A stretch of 64,000 nucleotides of DNA, taken from Opitutia bacterium (GTDB lineage Bacteria > Verrucomicrobiota > Verrucomicrobiia > Opitutales > Opitutaceae). The translations under genes were made by a program, and so were the position numbers. The notes under the pieces were generated by a model, which was not told the origin of the DNA, made no database searches, and saw only the letters and a program-made list of their open reading frames with translations. How positions within the stretch are numbered: the stretch's first letter is position 1; the number at the start of each line of letters is the position of its first letter. The stretch lies in the NCBI GenBank assembly GCA_016187945.1, contig JACPIT010000005.1:558001-622000 (forward strand), in the 5' to 3' direction. Below are positions 19,689 to 35,261 of this stretch, in pieces.

Positions 19689-20963
19689 TCAATCCAGGCT
19701 GCCGGTCCGCAGTGGCGGGCGGGCCGTGGGCGCGGGCCAGTAGCGTTCGCCGAGGCACAGCGCGTCTTCGAGCGCGGGCAGCATCGGCGTGCAGAGTTCG
19801 CGGGTGAGTCCGCGTTTTTCACAGGGGCGCAGATCCCACAAGCCCATGTTCACCCACTCCTCCGGCGCGTGCCACTCGGGCATGCCGAGGATCGGGTAAA
19901 GGCAGACGCCGCGCAGCGGAATGCCGCGCGCGAGGATTTTTTCCGCCTCGGCCACGATGTGCGCGAGCCAGCGCGGACGCGTGTCGTCGACGTGCGCCGT
20001 CTCGGTGAGGAGGATGTCGCCGCCGCCGGCGCTGGTGCACGCGTCGCCGCCGCCGCCGCTCGCGCGATCGGCGCCGGGGCTCGCGAGATCGGTGCCGCCG
20101 AGGCTGACGCACTCGGCGCCGCCGTAGCGTTCCCAGACCGAGACGATCAAATCCGAGAGCGGCACGCGGCGCGGATCGTCGTCGGCGAGCGGTTGCTCGT
20201 CGCGGCCGAGTTCCCACTGGTTGGTCCAGTAATAGTTCAGGCCGACGATATCGAGGTGCGCGCGGCTGCCGCCGAGTTCGGGCATGAAGCGTCCGGCGAT
20301 GATGTCGAAACTCTCCCAGACCGCGCGCTCGTTGAAGTGACGCACGGCCTCGGCGAGATCGGGGCGGTCCGGCGGCGGCGCGACGTGGCAGAGGGGGTCG
20401 ACGTTCACGATGCGCGCCTGCGGCACGACGCGACGGATCGCGTCGATCCCGCGGAGGGCGGCGCGCGCGAGGGCGACCTTCAGCTCGAAGGCGCAGCCCC
20501 TCCGGTGCGGCGCGAAGCGGCCGACCTCGCCCGCGGCCCACGCGAAGAACGACGGCTCGTTGACCGGCGTGAAGAAGCAGCGGCCCTCCGTGCGCGCCGC
20601 CACGTAGCGCGCGGCGGCGGCGCAGTAGTCGGCGAAGCGCGCGGGGAATTCCTCGCCGAACAGATCGAGGCCGGGCGGGTAGCCGTAGTGAAACAAATCC
20701 CAGATCACCTCGACGCCATGGCCGCGCGCGGCGGTGACGAACGGATCGACCGAGGAAAAATCGTAGCGCCCGCCGCCGCGATCGACGAGCGGCCAGCGGA
20801 TCGCCTCGCGCGCGGCGAAGATGCCCACCTGCGCGAGTCGCGCGTAATCCGCGTCGGCGTGCTGGTCGTGGTGCGTGGCGGCGATCTGGTCGATCCAGTC
20901 GCCTCGGGCGTTGTAGCCCGTGGCGCATTCGAAGCCGCCGACGATGAAGCTGCGGAAAAGCAT
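19689..20963 (-). CDS. GH1-like glycosidase (clan A TIM barrel)
   Basis: A 424-residue protein with the clan GH-A glycosidase pattern. An acid/base candidate is E136 in FTPVNEPSFF and a nucleophile candidate E321 in ILLTETAH. WDLFHYG (about 88-94) and the C-terminal CLYPILGMPEWH segment fit beta-glucosidase-like proteins that are often found as short GH1 relatives. No signal peptide is visible. I chose the ATG at 20963 (MLFRSFIVGGFE), where the barrel begins. Residues about 286-313 are a glycine/alanine/serine-rich insertion just before the nucleophile strand. Substrate unknown. Confidence 0.75.
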   Translation of the reverse strand: MLFRSFIVGGFECATGYNARGDWIDQIAATHHDQHADADYARLAQVGIFAAREAIRWPLVDRGGGRYDFSSVDPFVTAARGHGVEVIWDLFHYGYPPGLDLFGEEFPARFADYCAAAARYVAARTEGRCFFTPVNEPSFFAWAAGEVGRFAPHRRGCAFELKVALARAALRGIDAIRRVVPQARIVNVDPLCHVAPPPDRPDLAEAVRHFNERAVWESFDIIAGRFMPELGGSRAHLDIVGLNYYWTNQWELGRDEQPLADDDPRRVPLSDLIVSVWERYGGAECVSLGGTDLASPGADRASGGGGDACTSAGGGDILLTETAHVDDTRPRWLAHIVAEAEKILARGIPLRGVCLYPILGMPEWHAPEEWVNMGLWDLRPCEKRGLTRELCTPMLPALEDALCLGERYWPAPTARPPLRTGSLD

Positions 20964-21160
20964 CGCGGTTAGCCTTACGCGACCCGCGGAGCAGGCGGAA
21001 GGGGGAGCGGCCCGGGAATCGCCCTCCGGGATTTGCACCGTGCCGGCGCGGACGCGAGCGCGCCGCGATTATTCAAAGGAGTGCGCGCGAATGGCGCCGA
21101 TCGGCGCTAGTCGCCGAGCGGGAGGCAGAGGATGGGTTCCGTGTTTCCGGGTCGATCGAC

Positions 21161-21231
21161 GTAGCAGCCGACGTGAGGAGGCTGCGATTGAGGTGAACGT
21201 CGCGGCACAGCCTCGTCACCTCGGCTGCTAC
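21161..21231. repeat. REP pair, family GTAGCAGCCGACGTGAGGAG
   Basis: GTAG...CTAC pair with CAGCC/GGCTG stems. Its right end CTAC contains the TAG stop of the LacI-type gene on the minus strand (21228-21230). Confidence 0.85.
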
Positions 21232-22256
21232 GGCGCCGCGCGCAGCGTCGGGCCGTCCACGAATTCGGCGTCGAGCGAGATCGAGAGCGGGAAACGCGGC
21301 ACGCCTTGCTCGCGACGGTGCAGCATGCCGACGACCGTCTCCACCGCCGTCGCGCCGAGCCGGTGCGGCAGCAGATCGAGGCCGGCGCACGGACGCGAGC
21401 GCTCGGTGACGTTGATGCGGAAGAAGCCCACGTCGTCGGGCACGCGCAGTTTCAGCGCCTCGACCCAGTCGATCATCGCCTGCTCGTGGCCGATGATGAC
21501 GTCGGGGCGGTGTTTCTTGAACCAGGTGGTGAACGTTTTCTGGTTCAGCTTCGGCGTCACGAGCGGCGGCACGGCGAGCGTGTGTCCGCTGACGCGGAAA
21601 AACGAGATGAAGCCCGAGCTCCACTTGTGGTCGACGCGCTCGTCCTTGCGCGCTTCGAGCGCGAGGCCGATGCGCTGGTAGCCGCGCGCGGTGAGGAGAT
21701 CGAGCGCGCGCCGCATCGAGAGATAATGATCGGGCTGGATCGTGTGCAGGCTCGGCTGGAGGAGCCGGTGGTCCATGCCGACGGCGGCGATCTGCGAGAG
21801 GTCGAACGCCGAGAAATCCTGCCGGCGATCGAACGGCAGAAAAATCACACCCGGGATGCAGCGCGCGCGCAGCACGCCGTTGAGCCGGGTGACGGAGAGC
21901 GCGGGGGGCTTCGGCCCGACCCAGAAAACCTCGGTGCGAAAACCGAGTTCCTGCGCGCGCGCCGCCGCGCCGCGCACGACTTCGCGGTGGAAGAGCATCA
22001 GCTCGGTGTGCTCGTCGATCGTCACGTCGACGAGCCCGAGCACGCCGCTGAAGCCGTGATGGCGCGAGCGGCGCACGGCGGACAGCGCGGCGCCGAGCAG
22101 CGGATTCGACTGATAGCCGAGCTTCTCCGCCATGCGATGCACGCGCTCGCGCGTCTCGGGCCGGACGCGCGGGCTGTTGCGCAGCGCCTCCGAGACGGTG
22201 GCGACGGAAACGCCGAGCTGCTGCGCGAGGCTGCGGATGGTGACGTTGGCCGGCAT
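21228..22256 (-). CDS. LacI-family transcriptional regulator
   Basis: A 342-residue repressor-type regulator. The N-terminal helix-turn-helix is VTIRSLAQQLGVSVATVSEALRN (residues 5-27) with the following hinge helix (NPLLGAALSAVR, about 51-62). The rest is a periplasmic-binding-protein-like effector domain. It is divergent from the TonB-dependent receptor gene, so it probably controls the receptor and downstream beta-galactosidase. The divergent gap holds TCTAACGGTT (22261) and GCAACGATTT (about 22293), which are plausible operator sites. The stop codon comes from a REP. Confidence 0.9.
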   Translation of the reverse strand: MPANVTIRSLAQQLGVSVATVSEALRNSPRVRPETRERVHRMAEKLGYQSNPLLGAALSAVRRSRHHGFSGVLGLVDVTIDEHTELMLFHREVVRGAAARAQELGFRTEVFWVGPKPPALSVTRLNGVLRARCIPGVIFLPFDRRQDFSAFDLSQIAAVGMDHRLLQPSLHTIQPDHYLSMRRALDLLTARGYQRIGLALEARKDERVDHKWSSGFISFFRVSGHTLAVPPLVTPKLNQKTFTTWFKKHRPDVIIGHEQAMIDWVEALKLRVPDDVGFFRINVTERSRPCAGLDLLPHRLGATAVETVVGMLHRREQGVPRFPLSISLDAEFVDGPTLRAAP

Positions 22257-22260
22257 TTCT

Positions 22261-22305
22261 TCTAACGGTTCAAAATACGCCGTGTCGCCGCTGGCAACGA
22301 TTTAA
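22261..22305. promoter_or_regulatory. Candidate LacI-type operator region
   Basis: Two AACGNTT cores lie in the divergent gap: TCTAACGGTT at 22261, five bases from the lacI start, and GCAACGATTT about 30 bases further. TCTAACGRTT also occurs at 43133 and 44706, and CTAACGGTTAG at 30473. Binding is inferred from the motif's position only. Confidence 0.4.
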
Positions 22306-22368
22306 TATCCCGTGCGCCTCACCCCCACCCCGCAGACACTTCAACGACCCCGAGTGTTTCATTCCCCC

Positions 22369-28684
<6,316 letters not shown>

Positions 28685-28822
28685 CACCCTAACGCTTCGA
28701 CGCCCACGCCGTCGTCGCGCGCACGAATCCGCCGAAACTCCCTCGCATTCGGCGTCGACTCGCCGTCCGCTCGCGCGGAAAACTTCCCCCGCTCGCCACG
28801 CGTTCAGCGCCCGCCTCCCCCG

Positions 28823-30343
28823 ATGAAATCCGGCCCGCTCCTCCCGTTCGTTCTCGGCCTTGCGATCGTCGCCGTCGCCGGTCCTTCGTTCGCCGCGCCC
28901 GCACCCGTCCTCGAACCCCGCGCGCGCGAATTGCTCGACGACTCGCTCGGGTTCGCCGAGCGCGCGTGGGACGAGCAAGTCGGCCTCCTCTGGTCGGTCG
29001 CGTCGGGCGAAGAACGCCGCGTGCACCGCGTGCGTGAAAGCGCGTGGTTCGCGCTCGGCCTGCTCGTGCGTGGCGCCCCGGGCGACGAGACGCGCGCCGT
29101 CCGCATCGTCGAACGCATTCTCGATTTTCAATTCACCGCGCCCGGCCAGCCGTGGGACGGCACCTTTCGCCGCTCGCCCGAGGAGCCGCCACCCGCCGCC
29201 GGCGCCGAGCTGTGGAAAAATTACGACCCGAATTGGCGGCAGTTCATCGGCACGACGTTCGCGCTGATGCTCGAGCAGCACGCCGATCGCCTGCCCGCCG
29301 CGCTGCAAGCGCGCATGACCGACGCGATCCGCCGCGCCGTCGAAGGCGAGCTCACGCAAGGCCGCGCGGAGCCTTACCACACGAACGTCTCGCTCATGCA
29401 CGGTTTCCTGCTCGGTTGGGCGGGCCAACGCCTCGCGCGCGCCGATTGGGTCGCGCAAAGCGAGCAGTGGATCGAGCGCGTGCGCGCCGCGTTCGCGGAG
29501 CACGGCTCGTTCGAGGAATACAACTCGCCGACCTACTACGGCGTCGACTTCTACGGCCTCGCGCTCTGCCGCCGCTACGGCGCGACGGAAAAAATCCGCG
29601 CGGCCGGCGCCGAGATGGAGGCCGGGCTCTGGCGCGATGTCGCGCGGTTTTATCACGCCGGGCTGCGCAACCTTTGCGGCCCCTTCGATCGCGCCTACGG
29701 CATCGACATGCGGCGCTACGTGTCGCTCGTCGGCGCCTGGATGGGACTGGTGCTGCCGCGCGAGCTCACGCCGTTGCCCGACCCGTCGAAGCCGATGGGC
29801 CACGCCCACGATCTCGCCGCCGTGCCGCTCTACATCGCCCTCGGCGCGCGCGTGCCCGACGATGTGCTGGCGGCGCTGCACTCGTTCCAAGGCGAGCGAG
29901 CATTCGAACGCGTCATCACCCCACAGCGGCGGGCCACGGCGTGGATTTCCGAACGGTTGATGCTGGGCGGCGAAGTCACCGGGCAAACCGTCGGCGCCGA
30001 TCCGAAGCGCAATCAATTCGTGCCGGCGACCGCGCACTGGCGCACACCCGACGGCGACGTGGGCTGGTTCCGCGTGCAACTATCGCCGCCGTGCGACGTG
30101 CAAGCGGCGAAACAGACGCTGACGTTCAACGCGGCGACGACGGGCGATTTCGTGTTTCAAGTCCGTGCGCCCGGCGCGACGGAAGCGCAGTTTGCGCGCG
30201 AGAAGTGGACGCTGCCGGGCCTGGAGGTCGCGTTGGAGTTGCCCGGCGAGGCGCACGTCTTGGTCGCGCGTGACGGCGAGAATTTCCTCGTGACCGTGCG
30301 CGGCGCCGCGCGATTCACGCTACGCGGGCGCGCGGTGGACTGA
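28823..30343 (+). CDS. Secreted helical-barrel-like protein, function unknown
   Basis: A 506-residue protein with a signal peptide (about residues 1-24, ending SFAAP). The central part is mostly helical with repeated hairpin spacing and conserved-looking motifs KNYDPNWRQFIGTTFALML (about 132-150), EPYHTNVSLMHG (about 183-194) and FEEYNSPTYYGVDFYGLAL (about 231-249). This resembles (alpha/alpha)-barrel glycoside hydrolases or lyases. A beta-rich C-terminal part follows. I do not recognise the family with certainty. Acidic residues in EEYNSPTYYGVD are candidates for catalysis. It follows the beta-galactosidase gene after a repeat and may belong to the same degradation unit. Confidence 0.7.
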   Translation: MKSGPLLPFVLGLAIVAVAGPSFAAPAPVLEPRARELLDDSLGFAERAWDEQVGLLWSVASGEERRVHRVRESAWFALGLLVRGAPGDETRAVRIVERILDFQFTAPGQPWDGTFRRSPEEPPPAAGAELWKNYDPNWRQFIGTTFALMLEQHADRLPAALQARMTDAIRRAVEGELTQGRAEPYHTNVSLMHGFLLGWAGQRLARADWVAQSEQWIERVRAAFAEHGSFEEYNSPTYYGVDFYGLALCRRYGATEKIRAAGAEMEAGLWRDVARFYHAGLRNLCGPFDRAYGIDMRRYVSLVGAWMGLVLPRELTPLPDPSKPMGHAHDLAAVPLYIALGARVPDDVLAALHSFQGERAFERVITPQRRATAWISERLMLGGEVTGQTVGADPKRNQFVPATAHWRTPDGDVGWFRVQLSPPCDVQAAKQTLTFNAATTGDFVFQVRAPGATEAQFAREKWTLPGLEVALELPGEAHVLVARDGENFLVTVRGAARFTLRGRAVD

Positions 30344-30472
30344 CGCCTCGCTCGCGCGAGGTAAGGCAAAGCGGCCCGCTCCGCCGCGAGCGCCATGCGA
30401 GGCTCGCGGCGCACCGGGCCGGTGTGCCCTGCCTGTGCCGCCGGGAGTTTCGCGCGCCGCCCGTCCGTGACC

Positions 30473-30483
30473 CTAACGGTTAG
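30473..30483. promoter_or_regulatory. Candidate operator CTAACGGTTAG
   Basis: An 11-base palindrome with one centre base, 126 bases upstream of the PafA-like phosphatase start. It matches the motif next to the LacI gene at 22.3 kb. Confidence 0.35.
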
Positions 30484-30609
30484 CGCCGCTCCGCCCTGAC
30501 GCGCGCGCGCTTTTGCCCCAGCGTTCCGGCTTCGGCTCGCCCCTGCATGTTCGTTTCGGCCAATAACCCTCCATTGACGCCCCGCTCGTTTCGGCCGAGG
30601 AATCCGCGC

Positions 30610-32274
30610 ATGGCCCGTCGTTTTCTTCTCACGATTTCTTGCGCGTGGCTGGGAGTGTTTGCGTCTGGCGTCGCGGCCGAGCCGCCGCGGCTCGCCGTCG
30701 CGATCTCCATCGACCAGTGTCGCGCCGATTACCTCGAGCGATTTCGCCCGTGGTTCGTCGAGGGCGGATTCCGGCGCGTGCTCGACGGCGGCGCGGTTTA
30801 CGCCGAGGCGTTTCACCGGCACGCGATGACCGCCACCGCGCCGGGCCACGCCACGCTGCTCAGCGGCGTGAGCGCGAGCGTCCACGGCGTCGTCGCGAAC
30901 GAGTGGTTCGATTTCTCCGCGGGCAAAGTGCTCGGCTCGATCCACGACCCGAACGCCCCGCTCGTCGGCGCGCCCGCTCCGGCCATCCGCGCCCCGGGCG
31001 GCATGCTCGACACCGATCTCACCGCTTCGCCGGTCGCGATGAAAGCCGCCACCGTCGGCGACCAGCTCAAGCTCCGCTACGGCGCGCAGTCGCGCGTCAT
31101 CGGTCTCGCGAACAAGGATCGCGGCGGCATTTTTCTCTCCGGCCGCATGGCGGACGCGGTCTATTGGTTCTACGCCGGCCGCATCGTCACGTCCGCCTAC
31201 TACCGCAAGGAGCTCCCCGCGTGGGTCGCGGATTTCAACGCCACCGATCCGATCAACCGCCGCTATGGCCAGACTTGGGACCGGCTGCTCGCGAAGGAAA
31301 TCTACGACCGCGTGCAAGGCCCCGACGAAGCCGTCGGCGAGGAAATCCGTCACGGCCTCGGTGGCGCGTTTCCGCGTCGCATCGACGGCGGACGGCCCGC
31401 GCTCGACGCCGAGTTCCACAACGCCTATCGCCTCGACCCGCACGGCTCGGAAGTGCTCGGCGAACTCGCCCAACGCGCGATCGTCGGCGAGCAACTCGGC
31501 CAGCACGCCACGCCGGACCTGCTCTGCATTTCGTTTTCGCAACTCGACTACTGCGGCCATTCGTTCGGTCCCGACAGCCATGAGATCATGGACAGCGTCC
31601 TGCGGCTCGATCGCGTGCTCGCGGAGCTGTTCCAGTTCCTCGACGAAAAAATCGGCGCCGGAAAATGGACCGTCGTCATCTCCGCCGATCACGGCGTCGC
31701 GCCGCTGCCCGAGCGCGTCGCCGCGAGCGGTCGCATCGAAGCGGGGCGTATCGATTACCCCGGCATGACCAAAGCCGTCGAAGCCGCCCTCACCGCCGCG
31801 TTCGGTGCGCCGCCGGAAAATTCCGCGTGGACCGTGCGCGACAGCTACGGCTACCGGCTCATCCCGAGCACGCTGGCGGCGCGCAAAGTCACCTCGTCGG
31901 CCGCGCAGCGCGTCGTGAAGGTCGCGCTCGAGCGCTGGCCGCAAGTGGCGTTCGCGTGGACGCGCGATGAGTTGCTCGACCACACGATCGTCACCGGGCC
32001 CTACCTCGAAGCGTGGCGCCTCAGCTTCGATCCCGAGCGCAGTCAGGATGTGATTTTTTCGCCGAAGCCCTATATCGTCGACCGGGCCAACAACGGCACG
32101 AACCACGGCACGCCCTACGACTACGACGCGCACATCCCGCTCGTCTGGTATGGCGCCGGCGTGCCGGCCGGCGTGCACGTCGAGCGCGTCGGTTCCGACG
32201 CCATCGCGCCGACGCTCGCGCGCGTGCTCGGCGTGCCGCCCCCGCCGCAAGCGCACGCGCAACCGTTGTTTTGA
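30610..32274 (+). CDS. PafA-like secreted alkaline phosphatase
   Basis: A 554-residue alkaline-phosphatase-superfamily enzyme with a signal peptide (about residues 1-23). It looks like the PafA type, a broad phosphomonoesterase not tied to phosphate starvation. The metal-binding D35 (SIDQ), nucleophile T76 (TAPGH), N97 (VANEWFD) and the K169-x-R171 pair (NKDRGG) match PafA active-site residues. Further metal ligands are in DYCGHSFGPDS, SADHGV and the C-terminal GTPYDYDAHIP. I chose the ATG at the signal peptide. It is close to an MFS sugar porter and a phospholipase gene on the same strand. Confidence 0.85.
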   Translation: MARRFLLTISCAWLGVFASGVAAEPPRLAVAISIDQCRADYLERFRPWFVEGGFRRVLDGGAVYAEAFHRHAMTATAPGHATLLSGVSASVHGVVANEWFDFSAGKVLGSIHDPNAPLVGAPAPAIRAPGGMLDTDLTASPVAMKAATVGDQLKLRYGAQSRVIGLANKDRGGIFLSGRMADAVYWFYAGRIVTSAYYRKELPAWVADFNATDPINRRYGQTWDRLLAKEIYDRVQGPDEAVGEEIRHGLGGAFPRRIDGGRPALDAEFHNAYRLDPHGSEVLGELAQRAIVGEQLGQHATPDLLCISFSQLDYCGHSFGPDSHEIMDSVLRLDRVLAELFQFLDEKIGAGKWTVVISADHGVAPLPERVAASGRIEAGRIDYPGMTKAVEAALTAAFGAPPENSAWTVRDSYGYRLIPSTLAARKVTSSAAQRVVKVALERWPQVAFAWTRDELLDHTIVTGPYLEAWRLSFDPERSQDVIFSPKPYIVDRANNGTNHGTPYDYDAHIPLVWYGAGVPAGVHVERVGSDAIAPTLARVLGVPPPPQAHAQPLF

Positions 32275-32286
32275 GCCCTGAAATCC

Positions 32287-32449
32287 GCCCGCGAATGACG
32301 CGAATCGACACGAATTCTCCGACTGCCGATGGCCGAGGGTGGAGCGCGTTGACCCCAACGCGCTATTCGACCCGCGCTCGCGAAAAGCGCGTTGAGGTCA
32401 ACGCGCTCCACCTCGCCGTCATTCGCGGCCATTCGCGTGATTCGCGGGC
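32287..32449. repeat. Nested repeat: GGAG REP pair inside a GCGAAT hairpin
   Basis: Outer arms CCCGCGAATGACGCGAATCG and the matching ATTCGCGTGATTCGCGGG enclose an inner REP pair of the GGAGCGCGTTGACCTCAACG family (32341-32409). This looks like one element inserted into another. Confidence 0.75.
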
Positions 32450-32473
32450 CACTCCGTCCGACACGATTTTTCT

Positions 32474-33883
32474 ATGTCCCCCAAAACTTATCGCGCGCTC
32501 CTGCTCGGCATCGCCGGACTGGGCGGATTTCTCTACGGCTACGACATCGGCATCATCGGCGCCGCGCTGCTCTACCTGAACAAGACGATCCAGCTCACGG
32601 CGGCGCAGGAATCGCTCGTCGTTGCCGCTGTGCTCGCGGGCGGCACGGTGTCGTCGCTCGTCGCCGGCGCGATGGCGGACATCATCGGCCGCAAACGTCT
32701 CATGATAGCCGCCGGCGTCGTGTTCCTCGCGAGCGTCGCCATGATCGTAGCCGCGCACGGCTTCGCGCCGCTGCTCGCCGGCCGCACCCTGCAGGGCCTG
32801 AGCGCCGGCATGATCGCCGTCGTGATCCCGCTCTACCTCGCCGAGTCGCTGCCGGCCGCCATCCGCGGACGTGGCACGGCTTGCTTCCAGCTTTTTCTCA
32901 CCGTCGGCATCCTGATCGCGATGGCGGTCGGCCGGCACTACACCGCGCAAGTCGAAGCGATGCACGACGCCGCGGCGGACGCGCTGCGCCACGTGCAGGA
33001 CGCGGCGTGGCGTTCGATGTTTCTTTCCGCCGTGTGGCCGGGCGCGCTGTTTCTCGTCGGCACGCTGCTCGTCACCGAGTCGCCGCGCTGGCTCCTGCGT
33101 CGCAACCGCCCTGAAGAGGCCCGCGCCGCGCTGGCACGTTCGCGCGAAGGCGAAGAGGCGGAAAACGAGTTCGTCGAAATGCGCGCCTCGCTCGCCGCGA
33201 CGACCGGCGTCGACGGCGCGAAAGCCGCCGGCAGCCTGTGGCAGAAGCGCTACATCGTGCCGTTCGTGCTCGCGTGCGCGGTGCTCGGGCTGACGCAGAC
33301 GACGGGCATCAATTCGATTCTCCAGTTCCTCGTCGTGATCCTGCAAAAGGCCGGCCTCGCGGCCGAAGCCGCCGCGGCGCAGGCGACGTGGGTGACGGCG
33401 GTGAACGTCGTCTTCACGATCGTCGGCCTCGTGCTCGTCGACCGCCTCGGCCGCAAGGCGCTGCTGCAGATCGGCACGGCCGGCATCGCTCTCGCGCTCG
33501 CGATCGGCGCAGTCGTGTTCTGGCGCGTGCAATCCGGCGCGCTCGCCGCCAGCCCGGGCACGGGCGTGATCGTCAGCGCGTGCCTGATGCTTTTCGTCGC
33601 CGGCTTCGCCACCGGCCCCGGGGTGTGCGTGTGGCTGGCGCTCTCGGAGCTGATGCCGACGCGCATCCGTTCGCTCGGCATGGGCATCGGTTTGCTGATC
33701 AACCAGGGCATCTCGACGGCGATCGCGGCGATGTTCCTGCCGGTGGTCGCGCGCTATGGTTACGCGGCGATGTTCGCGTTCTGGGCGGCGTGCACGGTCG
33801 CGTATTTCCTCGTGGCGACGCTGTGGCTGCCCGAGACGAAGGGCCGCACGCTCGAGGAAATCGAGGCGGAGTTCGCGAGGTGA
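32474..33883 (+). CDS. MFS sugar porter (XylE/IolT type)
   Basis: A 469-residue major facilitator of the sugar porter family with 12 membrane segments. Signatures are GFLYGYDIGIIG (about residues 15-26), GRKRLM after helix 2, TESPRWLL before the central loop, QTTGINSILQF in helix 7 and the C-terminal PETKGRTLEEIE. Substrates in this family include xylose, glucose, galactose and myo-inositol; motifs do not decide. Position between a phosphatase and a phospholipase C, in a window with an inositol operon but no other obvious inositol carrier, makes inositol a reasonable guess. Confidence 0.9.
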   Translation: MSPKTYRALLLGIAGLGGFLYGYDIGIIGAALLYLNKTIQLTAAQESLVVAAVLAGGTVSSLVAGAMADIIGRKRLMIAAGVVFLASVAMIVAAHGFAPLLAGRTLQGLSAGMIAVVIPLYLAESLPAAIRGRGTACFQLFLTVGILIAMAVGRHYTAQVEAMHDAAADALRHVQDAAWRSMFLSAVWPGALFLVGTLLVTESPRWLLRRNRPEEARAALARSREGEEAENEFVEMRASLAATTGVDGAKAAGSLWQKRYIVPFVLACAVLGLTQTTGINSILQFLVVILQKAGLAAEAAAAQATWVTAVNVVFTIVGLVLVDRLGRKALLQIGTAGIALALAIGAVVFWRVQSGALAASPGTGVIVSACLMLFVAGFATGPGVCVWLALSELMPTRIRSLGMGIGLLINQGISTAIAAMFLPVVARYGYAAMFAFWAACTVAYFLVATLWLPETKGRTLEEIEAEFAR

Positions 33884-33895
33884 AAATCGTTTTTA

Positions 33896-33963
33896 ACCAC
33901 AGAGGCACGGAGACACAAAGGATCCTCCGAACCGCCTTCTCGGTGCCTCTGTGTCTCTGTGGT
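33896..33963. repeat. Hairpin repeat ACCACAGAGGCACGGAGAC
   Basis: Arms ACCACAGAGGCACGGAGACA and TGCCTCTGTGTCTCTGTGGT are almost fully complementary. Located between the sugar porter and the NagX-like gene, it would form a stable stem in the transcript. A relative is at 48544-48623. Confidence 0.85.
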
Positions 33964-33977
33964 GAAAATTTCTGCCG

Positions 33978-35105
33978 ATGAACGTTTCTGACCAACCGAT
34001 CAAAGCCGACGCGCGCCTTCTCTCGCTCGACGCGCTGCGCGGGTTCACGATGTTCTGGATCGTCGGCGCCGACTATATGGCGGCGGCGTTTCGCGGACTT
34101 GATGGCGGCGCGGCGAGCGCGTGGCTCGGAGAGCAGATGGGCCACACCGACTGGGCCGGGCTGACGTTCTACGACATTATCTTCCCGCTGTTTCTCTTCA
34201 TCCTCGGCACGGCGGTGCCGCTCTCGCTCGACAAGATCGTCGCGCGCGAAGGCCGCCCGGCCGCGCTGCGACGTGTCGGGAAGCGCGGGCTGCTGCTGTT
34301 CGCGCTCGGCGTGCTCTACTACGGCGGCATTTCCGCCGGCTGGGATCACATCCGCTGGGTCGGCGTGTTGCAGCGGCTCGCGCTCGGCTACATGGCGGCG
34401 AGTTTGCTGCACCTTTACGTGCGGCCGCGCGGCATCGCGGCGATCGCGGTCGCGGTGCTCGTCGGCTACTGGGTGTTGCTGACCTTCGTGCCCGTGCCGG
34501 GCGGCGTGGCGGGCGATTTCTCGCGCGGCCACAACTGGCCCAACTGGGTCGATGCGCACTGGCTGCCGGGCAAGGTCTGGTATGGCGACTACGACCCCGA
34601 GGGCCTGTTGAGCACCTTGCCAGCGATCGTGTCGGCGTTGATCGGCCTCTTTGCCGGACGCTGGATGCAGGACGCGACGGTCGCGCCCGAGCGAAAGCAA
34701 CGCGGCCTGATCGTCGCGGGCGTCGTGTTGCTCGCGCTGGGTTACGCGTGGGGACTGCAGTTTCCGATCGTCAAACGCCTCTGGACCTCGTCCTACACGC
34801 TCGTGACCGGCGGCTGGAGCCTGATGCTGCTCGCCACGTTCCACTACCTGATCGACGTGCGTCGGTTCGCGCGCTGGTCGCGGCCATTCGTGTGGATCGG
34901 CAGCAACGCGCTGCTCATCTATCTCGTGAGCCACCTCGTGGACTTTCGCAAAGTGTCGTCATGGTTCGTCGGCGGTGAAATCGGCGCGGCGCTCGATGCG
35001 GTCTGGCGCGGCTCGTCGGGGTTGGCGCTGGCGCTCGTCAGCGTGGCCCTCTGCACCGCGCTCTGCGGCTGGCTCTATGCGCGGAAGTTTTTCGTTCGGC
35101 TGTGA
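33978..35105 (+). CDS. NagX-like / DUF5009 membrane acyltransferase homologue
   Basis: A 375-residue membrane protein with about 10-11 hydrophobic segments. It resembles heparan-alpha-glucosaminide N-acetyltransferase and bacterial NagX/YeiB-like proteins. The start LLSLDALRGFTMFWIVGADY (about residues 14-33), the segment FYDIIFPLFLFILGTAVPLSL (about 64-84) and GVLQRLALGYM are typical. Bacterial members often lie in sugar-use loci, and a role in transferring acetyl groups across the membrane or in transport has been suggested. The actual substrate is unknown. It follows the sugar porter after a hairpin repeat. Confidence 0.85.
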   Translation: MNVSDQPIKADARLLSLDALRGFTMFWIVGADYMAAAFRGLDGGAASAWLGEQMGHTDWAGLTFYDIIFPLFLFILGTAVPLSLDKIVAREGRPAALRRVGKRGLLLFALGVLYYGGISAGWDHIRWVGVLQRLALGYMAASLLHLYVRPRGIAAIAVAVLVGYWVLLTFVPVPGGVAGDFSRGHNWPNWVDAHWLPGKVWYGDYDPEGLLSTLPAIVSALIGLFAGRWMQDATVAPERKQRGLIVAGVVLLALGYAWGLQFPIVKRLWTSSYTLVTGGWSLMLLATFHYLIDVRRFARWSRPFVWIGSNALLIYLVSHLVDFRKVSSWFVGGEIGAALDAVWRGSSGLALALVSVALCTALCGWLYARKFFVRL

Positions 35106-35152
35106 GTGGAGAACTTCACCGCCACGGAATCCTCGTGGCATCGATGCCGAAG

Positions 35153-35214
35153 GTAGGGCGGCGAGTCCCTTCGCCGCCGGTAACCCGCGGCGCGGAGCGG
35201 AGTCCGCACCCTAC
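35153..35214. repeat. REP pair, family GTAGGGCGGCGAGTCCCTTC
   Basis: GTAG...CTAC unit nearly identical to the one at 14962-15023, including the different right half. Confidence 0.88.
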
Positions 35215-35261
35215 CGACTCCCGCGGTCGCGTCTTGGCCCGCAGGCATCGCGCACATGTTT

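Noticed and set aside
15152-19822. A single open frame of more than 1500 codons covering treY and the GH15 region
   Set aside because: The GH15 protein is encoded in a different frame with clear catalytic motifs. The treY frame simply stays open upstream because stops are rare at this GC content, and TreY begins at its family N-terminus.
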